A stretch of 64,000 bases of DNA from CAYPNF01 sp964411985 (GTDB lineage Bacteria > Verrucomicrobiota > Verrucomicrobiia > Limisphaerales > J093), in NCBI GenBank assembly GCA_964411985.1, contig CAYPNF010000028.1:48473-112472 (forward strand), in the 5' to 3' direction. The notes beneath the pieces were generated by a model. It was not told the DNA's origin. It did no database searches and saw only the letters and a list, made by a program, of their open reading frames with translations. This document shows, piece after piece, positions 54,326-62,731 of the stretch (positions within the stretch are counted from its first letter, which is position 1; each line of letters starts with the position of its first letter). The translations under genes were made by a program, and so were the position numbers.

Positions 54326-56902
54326 ATGCGTACATGGACCGCAGTTTTGCGTTTGGCCGTTGCCGTTGGTCGGCTCACCTTGGTTTGGCTTCTTGCCTTG
54401 GGCGGTCCTATGGCTTGGGGAGGCGATGTGGAGCCCGCCAACCCGCACACCCATGCGAAGGCTCGCGAGGTGCTTCGTTTCTTTTATGAGCTGAGCGCGA
54501 GAAAGGAAGGGCGGTTGCTTTCCGGCCAGTTCACGGATTTCGGGCGTGGCGCGAACGTGGGAATTCTCAAGCAGATTCACGATCAGTCTGGCCGTTGGCC
54601 GGCTTTGATGGGAGCGGACTACGCCGACTTCTCCAATGGGAGCCTGCGCTTCGAGGAGCCGAATCGGGCCGCCATCACCTACTGGAGACAGGGCGGGTTG
54701 GTGACCATCAATGCGCATCTCTACAATCCAGCCAATCCCAAAGGGGGAGGGTTGCGCGACCAGGGCGTGAATCTTGAGGATCTGCTTAACCCAGGCGAGA
54801 CGCATGACCGCTGGATGAGGCAGTTGGACATGGTGGCCGAGGGGCTTCAGGAATTGCAGCGGGCAGGCGTGGTGGTGTTGTGGCGTCCGTTCCATGAGGT
54901 CAATGGAGGCTGGTTCTGGTGGGGAGCCAAGGATCCTGAGGTCTTCAAGCGGGTTTGGAAGCATATGTTCGCCTATTTCTCGGAGACGAAGGGTCTCAAC
55001 AACCTGCTTTGGGTCTATGGGCCCAACCACGGTCAAAAGACTGCGGCTTACTACGCCGGGGACCGCTATGTGGATCTGGTGGGGATCGATGCTTACACGG
55101 ATTTCGTGGATCCGGAGCACATCAAGGGCTGCGCCGAGGTTATCGCCTTGGGCAAACCTTTTGGCTTCACCGAGTACGGCCCATTCGGTCCACAACGCCC
55201 GCCTGGCGATTACGACTATCGTCGGTTGATCGAAGGGATCGTGAAGCATTTCCCGCAAAGTTGCTTCTTCATGTCTTGGAACGCCAAGTGGAGCCTCGCT
55301 CGGAATGAGCATGTCACCGAGGCACTGGTGCATCCCTGGGTGGTGAACCGCGAGGACCTACCGGTGGGTCTGGCCGGAAGATCGGCTGTTTTGCCTCCCG
55401 AGCCAGTCGGGCGCTATGCTCAGATGTTCAACCAAGCGGACGATGAACTGTATCGGCAGCATATCCCCAACGCGCAGGCCGCGGAGTTCCTGCAACGCAA
55501 TGTCCCAAGGTTCGAGTGTCCTGATCCAGAGCTGGAGAAAACCTACTACTTCCGTTGGTGGACCTTCCGGAAGCATCTGCAACAGACTCCGGAGGGTTTT
55601 GTCATCACCGAGTTTCTGCCGCCTGTTCCCTGGGCGGGCAAATACAACACCATTCCTTGCGCGGCCGGACATCACCTCTACGAGGGACGCTGGCTGCACG
55701 ACACTCGTTTCGTCAATGACTACAGCAGGTTCTGGTTTCGGGAGGGCAGTGACCCGCGTCGATACACCTTTTGGGCGGCGGATGCCCTTTGGGCCAAGTA
55801 TAGCGCCGACGACGATTCTGGCCTGCTCACCTACTTGCTCTCCAACCTCGTCCAGAACTACGAAGGCTGGGAGACCAACCGCTTTGACAAGGTCGCCCAC
55901 TTATTCTGGCAGAATGACGGGGAGGATGGAATGGAAGTGTCCATCGGTGGCAGCGGCCTTAGGGCCACCATCAACAGCGTGATGTACGGCGAAGCTAACG
56001 CTATAGCACGTATCGCCGAACTGGCCAAGAGGCCGGACTTGGCCGAAAAGTATCGAGGCAAGGCCGCGCAGTTGAAGACAGCCGTGATGCAGCAGCTGTG
56101 GGATCCGCAGGCCGGGTTCTTTAAGGTCCTGCCGCAAGGCCAGGGGAAGGGCCTTTCCGACGCCCGTGAACTGCACGGCTACACTCCCTGGTACTTTGGT
56201 CTCGCGGAGGAATCCCAGTCAGAGGCCTGGAAACAACTCGTCGATCCACAGGGATTCTCCGCTCCCTTTGGCCTCACCACTGCTGAACGTCGTCATCCGA
56301 AGTTCTCGCTTTCTTATGAAGGTCATGAATGCCAGTGGAACGGTCCGAGTTGGCCCTATGCCACCTCTGTCACGCTCACCGCGCTGGCCCGCCATCTCCA
56401 GGAAAGTCCGCAACCCGCGCTCACGAAGCGGGACTACTTCGACCAATTGAAGATCTTCGCCCAGGCCCATCGCCTCAAGCGTGACGACGGCGGGGTTGTG
56501 CCCTGGATTGATGAGAACCTCAACCCGCTTACCGGTGACTGGATCGCACGTACGCGACTGAAGTCATGGAAAGACGGAACCTGGTCCGCCGAAAAGGGAG
56601 GCCGGGAACGTGGTAAAGACTACAACCATTCCACCTTCTGCGATCTGGTCATCACCGGCCTCGTCGGACTGCGGCCCAGCCCCGGATCGGAGTTCGAAGT
56701 GAACCCGCTTGTGCCGGATGGCGCGTGGGATTACTTCTGCCTCGACCACCTTCCTTACCACGGACGCAACCTCACCATCTTTTGGGACCGCACCGGAGGT
56801 CGGTATCATCGCGGCCAAGGGTTGCGTGTGCTGGCGGATGGACAGGAAATTGCCCAGAGCGCGGAACTGAAGCGCTTGAAGATCCGGCTACCGCAACCAT
56901 GA
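54326..56902 (+). CDS. Two-enzyme fusion: GH26 mannanase-like plus MGH1-like glycosidase
   Basis: 858 residues from the ATG at 54326, which begins a signal peptide (MRTWTAVLRLAVAVG to AWGG). Residues about 45-340 are a GH26 barrel with acid/base Glu191 in RPFHEVNGGWFWWG and nucleophile Glu283 in FTEYGPFG. Residues about 380-858 are an (alpha/alpha)6 domain of the mannosylglycerate-hydrolase/GH63-like kind (TEFLPPVPWAGKYNTIPCAA, GPSWPYATSVTLTALARHL, KDYNHSTFCDLVITGLVGL). The pair would cut beta-mannan and then process an alpha- or end-linked sugar. Next comes a fragment of a propeller glycosidase, 22 bases on. Confidence 0.85.
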   Translation: MRTWTAVLRLAVAVGRLTLVWLLALGGPMAWGGDVEPANPHTHAKAREVLRFFYELSARKEGRLLSGQFTDFGRGANVGILKQIHDQSGRWPALMGADYADFSNGSLRFEEPNRAAITYWRQGGLVTINAHLYNPANPKGGGLRDQGVNLEDLLNPGETHDRWMRQLDMVAEGLQELQRAGVVVLWRPFHEVNGGWFWWGAKDPEVFKRVWKHMFAYFSETKGLNNLLWVYGPNHGQKTAAYYAGDRYVDLVGIDAYTDFVDPEHIKGCAEVIALGKPFGFTEYGPFGPQRPPGDYDYRRLIEGIVKHFPQSCFFMSWNAKWSLARNEHVTEALVHPWVVNREDLPVGLAGRSAVLPPEPVGRYAQMFNQADDELYRQHIPNAQAAEFLQRNVPRFECPDPELEKTYYFRWWTFRKHLQQTPEGFVITEFLPPVPWAGKYNTIPCAAGHHLYEGRWLHDTRFVNDYSRFWFREGSDPRRYTFWAADALWAKYSADDDSGLLTYLLSNLVQNYEGWETNRFDKVAHLFWQNDGEDGMEVSIGGSGLRATINSVMYGEANAIARIAELAKRPDLAEKYRGKAAQLKTAVMQQLWDPQAGFFKVLPQGQGKGLSDARELHGYTPWYFGLAEESQSEAWKQLVDPQGFSAPFGLTTAERRHPKFSLSYEGHECQWNGPSWPYATSVTLTALARHLQESPQPALTKRDYFDQLKIFAQAHRLKRDDGGVVPWIDENLNPLTGDWIARTRLKSWKDGTWSAEKGGRERGKDYNHSTFCDLVITGLVGLRPSPGSEFEVNPLVPDGAWDYFCLDHLPYHGRNLTIFWDRTGGRYHRGQGLRVLADGQEIAQSAELKRLKIRLPQP

Positions 56903-56924
56903 CCGCAGACATCAGCACCTGCCT

Positions 56925-57200
56925 ATGACTAGACCCAGGCTTCGATTCACCGCAGCAATCCTCGCGCTCTTTACCTCAGTCAGCATCCTCGCCCAGAACT
57001 CCACCGCGGCCGGTTGGAGGAAAGACCCAGCCAATCCGATCATTTCCCCGAGTCTGAATGCCTGGGACCACGACGCCTGCTACAAGCCCTATGCGATTCT
57101 CGACGGCTCACGCTGGCTACTGTGGTACAACGGTCGCCATGGCAGTGTGGAGCAGATTGGACTCGCTACGCACGAAGGCAAGGATCTCGGTTTCCGTTGA
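56925..57200 (+). pseudogene. Fragment of a GH130/GH32-like beta-propeller glycosidase
   Basis: 91 residues: a signal peptide (to ILAQ) directly followed by about two strands-worth of propeller sequence (WRKDPANPIISPSLNAWDHD, WLLWYNGRHGSVEQIGLATH) and then a stop. Full-length relatives are around 300-350 residues. The visible blade looks like the last blade of such proteins (ending EGKDLGF), which would mean an internal deletion, but an N-terminal blade cannot be excluded. The stop is only six bases from the convergent end of the BMC operon. Confidence 0.6.
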
Positions 57201-57206
57201 GTCGGC

Positions 57207-58502
57207 CTACAATTCTCCGAAACGTCGCGAGAGGCGGTGTTGATCGTAGGCGCGGCGCTGGTCGCCAGTCATGCTGCCGAAGTCCGGATTCCCGTCGGGA
57301 CGAACCGGCCAACTTGTGGTGGGTGTGGAAGTGGGGCTGGTCGCGGGCCCAGGTGCAGAGGGGACAGGGGTTGCCGGGCGCGCTGCCGCGGAGGGCTTGC
57401 TGCCGACTTGGACACTTGTGCGCGTGGGTGAACCTCCATAGCTCATCGCCTGATCGGTCAGCTCCAAGTCTTTCTCCAAAGCCAGCTTGGGCTTGATGCC
57501 CAACCCCTGCAAAACACCGTGATAGGCCCTCACGGCTTCCTCGGGGCCGATCTTGCCATCCGTGATGAGCCGGAGCATCTCGATGAAGGCTAGCTGATGC
57601 TCTGCGTTGTTGATCTTACGCCCGAACAGGGCCACCCGCGCGCCGTATTTTTGGGCGTCGTGGATCAGCCGAAAGGCGTCGTACGTCGTTCCCGCGCTGC
57701 CACCGAGGATTCCTACCACCAGGTTGGGATCGTACTGAGCGAGTTCCTCCATCAGGCGCGGTCCGTGATAGACGATCTTCAGAAATACGGGTCGGCCGGC
57801 CTCAGTAACTCCCGCCAAACTGCGGAGGATATGGTCGTTGATGAATTCACCGAGTTTCTCCGGGGCGATGCCGCTGTGGACGTTTGGATCAAAAACTTCG
57901 AGGAAATACCGGAACTTCTTGCGCTCGGCTTCCAGCCTGAATTCCTTGAAGGCCTGCAGTGTGGCCAGGTCCTGCTCCAGATCGTTGACGAAGGTGACAG
58001 AGTAGAGGCCCAGGTTGGCGCCTGGAAACTCGTTCGACTCGCGGTCGCAATCCAAGTGCCCGCACTGAATATGGTCGATGGTGGCCGAGCGGAACGGTTG
58101 GGCCGGTTCCTTGAGATAGCTGCCGTGGCGCACCGCCCAAACGTCGGTCGTGTCGTTGGCCCGTGCCGCTGGGGTGACATGGGAGGACTTGAAGAGCCCT
58201 TCCTTGATGGTCAACTGCTCGTTTACGCTGGCCGACATCAACATGATGTCCACCAAGCCCTGCTTAGTCACCTCGCGGATAATGTCGAGAAACTCCGGCA
58301 GGTTGCGGTGGCCGAACTCGTCGCGAGACCAAAGCTCCGGGGAGAACTGCGCTGCCCGTGCACCGCGTGTGGAAAGATAGCTGCGGGGCCCCGTAGCTCG
58401 CACACCAAAGGCCATGTCCGCATCCTTGGCATCCGCAATGATGAACGCTCGGGACGAGCGGTTGGCTCGGATCTGGGCGAGTTTGGCGTCGAGGGATTTC
58501 AC
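57207..58502 (-). CDS. BMC-associated TIM-barrel aldolase-like protein with C-terminal targeting tail
   Basis: 431 residues from the GTG at 58502, which has GAAGGA six bases upstream; the frame is open further into the dehydrogenase gene but without family similarity. The fold looks like class I aldolases of the DeoC/LacD/FbaB type: RPVFLKIVYHG holds a candidate Schiff-base Lys and GILGGSAGTTYDAFRL a phosphate-binding loop. After about residue 353 comes a ~50-residue Pro/Ser/Thr-rich linker and a charged amphipathic end (RRAYDQHRLSRRFGEL), typical of BMC encapsulation peptides. It is the last gene of the operon. The substrate is uncertain. Confidence 0.72.
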   Translation of the reverse strand: MKSLDAKLAQIRANRSSRAFIIADAKDADMAFGVRATGPRSYLSTRGARAAQFSPELWSRDEFGHRNLPEFLDIIREVTKQGLVDIMLMSASVNEQLTIKEGLFKSSHVTPAARANDTTDVWAVRHGSYLKEPAQPFRSATIDHIQCGHLDCDRESNEFPGANLGLYSVTFVNDLEQDLATLQAFKEFRLEAERKKFRYFLEVFDPNVHSGIAPEKLGEFINDHILRSLAGVTEAGRPVFLKIVYHGPRLMEELAQYDPNLVVGILGGSAGTTYDAFRLIHDAQKYGARVALFGRKINNAEHQLAFIEMLRLITDGKIGPEEAVRAYHGVLQGLGIKPKLALEKDLELTDQAMSYGGSPTRTSVQVGSKPSAAARPATPVPSAPGPATSPTSTPTTSWPVRPDGNPDFGSMTGDQRRAYDQHRLSRRFGEL

Positions 58503-58508
58503 GATAGG

Positions 58509-58514
58509 TCCTTC
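58509..58514 (-). promoter_or_regulatory. Ribosome binding site deciding a GTG start
   Basis: GAAGGA lies six bases before the GTG at 58502 and settles the start of the TIM-barrel aldolase-like gene, whose frame is open 90 codons further upstream. Confidence 0.75.
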
Positions 58515-58522
58515 AATAGTGC

Positions 58523-59449
58523 CTAGAACTTCACCTTGGCCAAAGTGTCTTGCAGGGCCTTGGCAGAATTCTGCAGAGCTAACTTTTCCTTGGGCCAGAG
58601 CTCGATTTCCAGCTGTTTGAGCACGCCTCCACGGCCCACAACGGACGGAACGCTTAAGCAGATGCCGCGCAGACCGAAGGCACCCTGTTGCAGCGAAGAA
58701 ACCGGAAGCAACCGCTGCTGATCCAGCGCGATCGCATGAATCACGTCGCGGATGGCTACGGCGACCGCCCATCCGGCACCGCCTTTCTTCTTGATGACTT
58801 CCGCTCCGCTGCCACGGGTTCGCTCAAAGATGGCATTCTGGAACGACGGCGTGCAGGAGGGGATTCCGCTCAAGGGAATTCCGTTGACACTCGCGGACGA
58901 CCAGATGGGAACCATGGAGTCGCCGTGTTCACCCAGGATGAGGGCTTTGACCTGCGTAGGCGCGAGCTTCAGTTCCTCCGCGATCAGGGAAGAGAACCGT
59001 GAAGTGTCGAGCATGGTTCCCAACCCAATCACCTGTGGCCAGGGCAGACCTAGCTTCTGAACGGCGATCTGGGTGAGGATGTCCACCGGATTCGACACCA
59101 CGAAGAAGAGGGCATCCTTACGGTATCCAGCGGTCTTGATGCTCTCCAAGATCTGGAGAAAGAGGCTGACGTTTCGGTTGATGAGGTCAAGGCGGGATTC
59201 ATCCGGCTTCCGTCGAAGGCCAGCCGTGATCAGAAACAGATCGCTATCGGCAGCTTTGGCGTAATCGCCGGCGGTGATGCGTTGGTCCCCGCAGAAGGCC
59301 GAGCCGTGCACGAGATCCAGGGCTTCCCCTTCGGCGGTCGCCTGATTGGCGTCCAGGAGCTGGATATCCGAGACCAGGCCGCCACACTGGAGCGCAAAAG
59401 CCGCGCAAGAACCCACGCGCCCACCACCACCAATGACTGCAACTTTCAT
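58523..59449 (-). CDS. BMC-associated lactate/malate dehydrogenase-family enzyme
   Basis: 308 residues. NAD-binding is shown by GGGGRVGS and Asp33 after the second strand; catalysis by His175 in GEHGDSMVP, Asp148 and Arg151. The substrate-loop residue, Gln102 in lactate dehydrogenases and Arg in malate dehydrogenases, is Arg80 here (AGLRRKPDESR), so the active site is malate-like although the rest of the loop is unusual. In the compartment pathway its job is probably to recycle NAD+/NADH with a hydroxy/keto acid. No targeting peptide is seen. It lies between the class II aldolase (53 bases) and the TIM-barrel gene (20 bases). Confidence 0.85.
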   Translation of the reverse strand: MKVAVIGGGGRVGSCAAFALQCGGLVSDIQLLDANQATAEGEALDLVHGSAFCGDQRITAGDYAKAADSDLFLITAGLRRKPDESRLDLINRNVSLFLQILESIKTAGYRKDALFFVVSNPVDILTQIAVQKLGLPWPQVIGLGTMLDTSRFSSLIAEELKLAPTQVKALILGEHGDSMVPIWSSASVNGIPLSGIPSCTPSFQNAIFERTRGSGAEVIKKKGGAGWAVAVAIRDVIHAIALDQQRLLPVSSLQQGAFGLRGICLSVPSVVGRGGVLKQLEIELWPKEKLALQNSAKALQDTLAKVKF

Positions 59450-59502
59450 GAAATACTAAGACTCCAAGATCGGTTTACGGCACCTGAGCGGTTGAAAGAG
59501 TT

Positions 59503-60579
59503 CTAACCCTTTCCTAGCTTTTGCATCAACTGTTCGGTCACGGCTTGCACGAGTTTTTCCGCGTCCGGGTCCTGGGTTACTTCTTGCGAAGAGGACGGTA
59601 CCTGGCAGGTGACGCCCGGACGCCAGTCGCTGTTGTCACACAGTTCGCATTCCTTGAGTCCGATGCGCGGATCCGGATAGCCCAGGCTCTGCTTGATCTT
59701 CAGCAGGTCTTGCATTTGGGCTGGCGAGAAGGTCTCGAGGCGTTTGCCAAGCTGGGTGGCCACGAGAATGGTGCGGCAATACGCCTCCACAATTTCCATG
59801 CGCCAATAGGCTTCCTCAACACTATTGTGGCTCCAGGAAACCACCCCGTGGTTTGCCATCAGAATCGTGTTGTACTTGTCGACCAGGTCCGCCACCAGTT
59901 TTCCCATTTCTGGCGTGCCGGGGGTGCGATAAGGGGCGATAGCTACGGCGCAGAACACCTCAAACTCCGGTAGCAGGCAGGTGGGGGGCTCCACTCCCGC
60001 CACGGCGAAAGCGGTGGCGTAAGGGGGGTGGCAGTGAACGGTGGCGAACGCTCTGGGCTGCCGCTTCATCATCTGCAGGTGCATCAGAGCTTCGCTGGTG
60101 CGTTTCTTGGCGCCGAAGAGTTGGTTGCCTTCCAGATCCACCAGACACATGTCATCCGGCTTCATGAAGCCTTTGCTCACCATCGTGGGGGTGCAGAGAA
60201 CGACGTCATCGCGAACCCGAATGGCGAAGTTGCCACCGTTGCCATCGACGTATTCCCGCTGCCAGAGTCGGCGGCCCAGTTCACAAATCTCTTCCTTGTG
60301 CTTTTGGATCTCGGGAGAATGGTAAAAGGCCTCGAGTTCCGCCTTGGAACTCTTGGCGCTGATGTTCCCGCCGAACTTGGACGGAGCGGAGGGGGTCGCG
60401 GCGGCAGGGGCTGGGCTTGGAGCAGGCACGAGGGCGGCGGAACGCCGCGGGTTGTCCAAGGCATCCCGGAGCATGTCACGGGCTGAAGGAGTCAGCAACG
60501 CATCCGTGGGGATCGTTCGCAGATCCTCGCCTTTGCGCACCATTTCTTCCACATCACGAGCACTGATTAGCTTTTTCAT
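59503..60579 (-). CDS. BMC-associated class II aldolase (L-fuculose/rhamnulose-1-phosphate type)
   Basis: 358 residues. The aldolase core (about 80-310) has zinc ligands His182 and His184 (VHCHPPYATAF) and His244 (MANHGVVSW) and catalytic Glu163 (RTSEALMH). It should split a 1-phospho-ketose into DHAP and lactaldehyde. There are extensions at both ends: residues 1-42 (ISARDVEEMVRKGEDL, LTPSARDMLRDAL) joined by an Ala/Pro linker (45-68), and a C-terminal amphipathic helix (AEKLVQAVTEQLMQKLG) after a Cys-x-x-Cys. Both look like encapsulation peptides. The ATG overlaps the upstream BMC-P stop by four bases. Confidence 0.92.
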   Translation of the reverse strand: MKKLISARDVEEMVRKGEDLRTIPTDALLTPSARDMLRDALDNPRRSAALVPAPSPAPAAATPSAPSKFGGNISAKSSKAELEAFYHSPEIQKHKEEICELGRRLWQREYVDGNGGNFAIRVRDDVVLCTPTMVSKGFMKPDDMCLVDLEGNQLFGAKKRTSEALMHLQMMKRQPRAFATVHCHPPYATAFAVAGVEPPTCLLPEFEVFCAVAIAPYRTPGTPEMGKLVADLVDKYNTILMANHGVVSWSHNSVEEAYWRMEIVEAYCRTILVATQLGKRLETFSPAQMQDLLKIKQSLGYPDPRIGLKECELCDNSDWRPGVTCQVPSSSQEVTQDPDAEKLVQAVTEQLMQKLGKG

Positions 60580-60878
60580 TTCAAAGGAGTATAAAAAACA
60601 TCATCCACGATGGCCGCGTTGATGGCATCGATCGGCGTCGGTTTGTCGAAAGGCACCGCAGCCTCGCGCCCCTCAATGTAACCCAATGTGTCACCGACCC
60701 CACCGCCCAGGTTGTCATAGACCACCAGCGACGGTTCCGGACTCAGACCTGCGGGAACCTCGCTTCGGTACTGAAAATTGTCCCGCGTATAGGGATTGAC
60801 GATCAGCCAGCGCGCGCCTTCCAGCGCGGGAACGGTCACGCTCAGAGTGACGCGGCCGATGGCCTTCCCAAGCTTCAC
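60576..60878 (-). CDS. BMC-P pentameric shell vertex protein
   Basis: 100 residues, EutN/CcmL/BMC-P family. It has the opening KLGKAIGRVTLSVTVPAL, LIVNPYT and the central VVYDNLGGGVGDTLGYIEG turn, then AINAAIVDDV. Pentamers of such proteins cap the corners of the microcompartment shell. Four-base overlaps join it to the preceding BMC-P gene and to the aldolase gene, so it is co-translated with both. Confidence 0.93.
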   Translation of the reverse strand: MKLGKAIGRVTLSVTVPALEGARWLIVNPYTRDNFQYRSEVPAGLSPEPSLVVYDNLGGGVGDTLGYIEGREAAVPFDKPTPIDAINAAIVDDVFYTPLK

Positions 60879-61150
60879 GATGCCTCCTCCACGGGTTCGT
60901 CCACAATCCCCACCACCATCATTCGTGCGGGGCTCATGGGGTCATTGACCGCGATCCTGGCGGCCGAGCCGTCCGACGAAACTAGCACTTTCTGGTGCAT
61001 GCCAGCCCCGTAGCTGTCCAGCGCTACGATAGGCGCGCCTTCATTCTGCCCCGTTGACCCGATCGGTTGGCAGACGACCAAGCGCCATCCCTCGAAGCTG
61101 GGATGCTTGCGAGTGGCGATCAGACTGCCTTCGACGCGGGCGAGAACCAT
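60875..61150 (-). CDS. BMC-P pentameric shell vertex protein
   Basis: 91 residues of the EutN/CcmL family: MVLARVEGSLIATRKHPSF, LVVCQPI, APIVALDSYGAGMHQKVLVS, GSAARIAV, VGIVDE. It is the shortest of the three vertex proteins in the operon and resembles the one at 62732 most closely, sharing the LARVEGS start. It follows the aldehyde dehydrogenase by 22 bases and overlaps the next BMC-P start by four bases. Confidence 0.93.
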   Translation of the reverse strand: MVLARVEGSLIATRKHPSFEGWRLVVCQPIGSTGQNEGAPIVALDSYGAGMHQKVLVSSDGSAARIAVNDPMSPARMMVVGIVDEPVEEAS

Positions 61151-61172
61151 GGGGCAGGGGAGGGTAAGGGGC

Positions 61173-62648
61173 TCAGTAAATCTTGAGGTTGTCGACCATC
61201 ACGCAGCGCCTTACGCGCGTAAACGTGCGGGGATTCGTGATGCCTTCGCCGGTGGGAGTGGCAATGGAATAACTCAGGTAGCCTTCGCCGCCCAAGCCGA
61301 GTCCCGCCATGCAGGGTCCGTTCTTCACGAAGAGCGTGGTGTCCAAGGCCCGTCCCATAGCGGTCATGGCGGTGATATCATGGGAGTGAATGATGGCGGT
61401 ATGGCGGTAGGCATGCTCCGCATTCTTGGAGGCCACGACACCCTCGGCGACGTCCTTGACGCGAACGATCGGGATGAACGGCATCATTTGCTCTTCCATG
61501 ACAAACGCGTGGGAGGCGTCGGTCTCGGCGAACAGCAACGGCGTCTTGTCAGGCACGTTGATTCCGGCAATCTGGGCGAGCACCGTTGCGTCCTTGCCGA
61601 CGAGGTCCCGGTTGAGCACGGGTTCAGGGCAACCCGCTCCGTGTCCTTCTTTGAAGCTAAACGACGCCTTGGTCAAGCGCTCCAGTTGTGCGGAGTTGAG
61701 ACGCACGGCACCATGCTTCTCCATGGCCGTCATAAGCTTGTCTGCCACCTGGTTCAGCACGAAAACCTCCTTCTCGCCAATGCACAGAAGGTTGTTGTCG
61801 TAAGAGGCGCCTTGAATGATGCAGCGCGCCGCGCGATCGGGGCACGCGGTGTTGTCCACCAACACCGGGGGGTTGCCGGGACCCGCGCAGATGGCGCGTT
61901 TGCCGGTCTGCATGGCCGCCTTCACCACGCCAGGACCACCGGTGACGCAGAGCAGGCGCACGTGGGGGCTAGAGCAAATCGTTTTGAAGGAATCGAGCGT
62001 GGGCTGTTCCACAATGGTCACGAGATTCTCAATCCCGATCTCGCGGAAGATGGCTTCGTTGTAAACCCGTACCGCCATCGCGGCGCATTTGGCTGCCGAA
62101 GGATGCGCGTTAAATACAACCGCGTTTCCCGCCGCCACCATGTTGACGATGTTGCCACTCAGCGTGGGAATCGAATGCGTGGAAGGGGTGATGGCACCCA
62201 CGACCCCGAACGGCGTCCATTCCTCCAGTGTGATGCCGTGATCGCCGCTGCGGGCGTCGGGTCTCAGCCACTCGACGCCAGGAACGAGTTTAATGATCTG
62301 CAGCTTTTCAATCTTGTGATCTAGCCGGCCGATCTTGGTTTCCTCAAGCTCGATGCGGCCCCATTCAACGGCATTGGCGTCCGCCAGCGTTTTGACGATC
62401 TCGATGACTTTCACTCGAGCAGCGATGCCCTTCTCCTGGAGTTGGAGGAAGGCAGCCCCGGCGGCTTCGCAAGCCTCCCGTGCGTCTTGGAACACGCCCC
62501 ACTTGCGCGGTGCGGAGGCCGCGGACCGGGCAGGATTGGCTCCGGAGGGCGTGAATTCCTGCGCAGCCTGGGCGGAGAGTTTGCCGAGGCGGCCCAAAAC
62601 CTCCGCCACCACTTCACGCACCAGATTCTCGTTCAAAGTATTGCTCAT
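61173..62648 (-). CDS. CoA-acylating aldehyde dehydrogenase (PduP/EutE type)
   Basis: 491 residues. The first 22 residues (ENLVREVVAEVLGRLG) form the encapsulation helix known at the N-terminus of PduP and EutE, followed by an Ala/Pro/Ser-rich linker. The catalytic domain has PFGVVGAITPSTHSIP, GGPGVVKAA and the nucleophile Cys289 in SYDNNLLCIGEKEV. It should oxidise lactaldehyde (or propionaldehyde) to the acyl-CoA with NAD+ inside the shell. It sits between BMC-P genes; the 83 bases before it have no gene. Confidence 0.95.
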   Translation of the reverse strand: MSNTLNENLVREVVAEVLGRLGKLSAQAAQEFTPSGANPARSAASAPRKWGVFQDAREACEAAGAAFLQLQEKGIAARVKVIEIVKTLADANAVEWGRIELEETKIGRLDHKIEKLQIIKLVPGVEWLRPDARSGDHGITLEEWTPFGVVGAITPSTHSIPTLSGNIVNMVAAGNAVVFNAHPSAAKCAAMAVRVYNEAIFREIGIENLVTIVEQPTLDSFKTICSSPHVRLLCVTGGPGVVKAAMQTGKRAICAGPGNPPVLVDNTACPDRAARCIIQGASYDNNLLCIGEKEVFVLNQVADKLMTAMEKHGAVRLNSAQLERLTKASFSFKEGHGAGCPEPVLNRDLVGKDATVLAQIAGINVPDKTPLLFAETDASHAFVMEEQMMPFIPIVRVKDVAEGVVASKNAEHAYRHTAIIHSHDITAMTAMGRALDTTLFVKNGPCMAGLGLGGEGYLSYSIATPTGEGITNPRTFTRVRRCVMVDNLKIY

Positions 62649-62731
62649 AAACGTAATTCAACTCATTTGCACTTGCCTGTACCCTGACGTTGGGGAGCCT
62701 CGGGGCCGGGGTCGCAGCCGGACCCTCCCCA

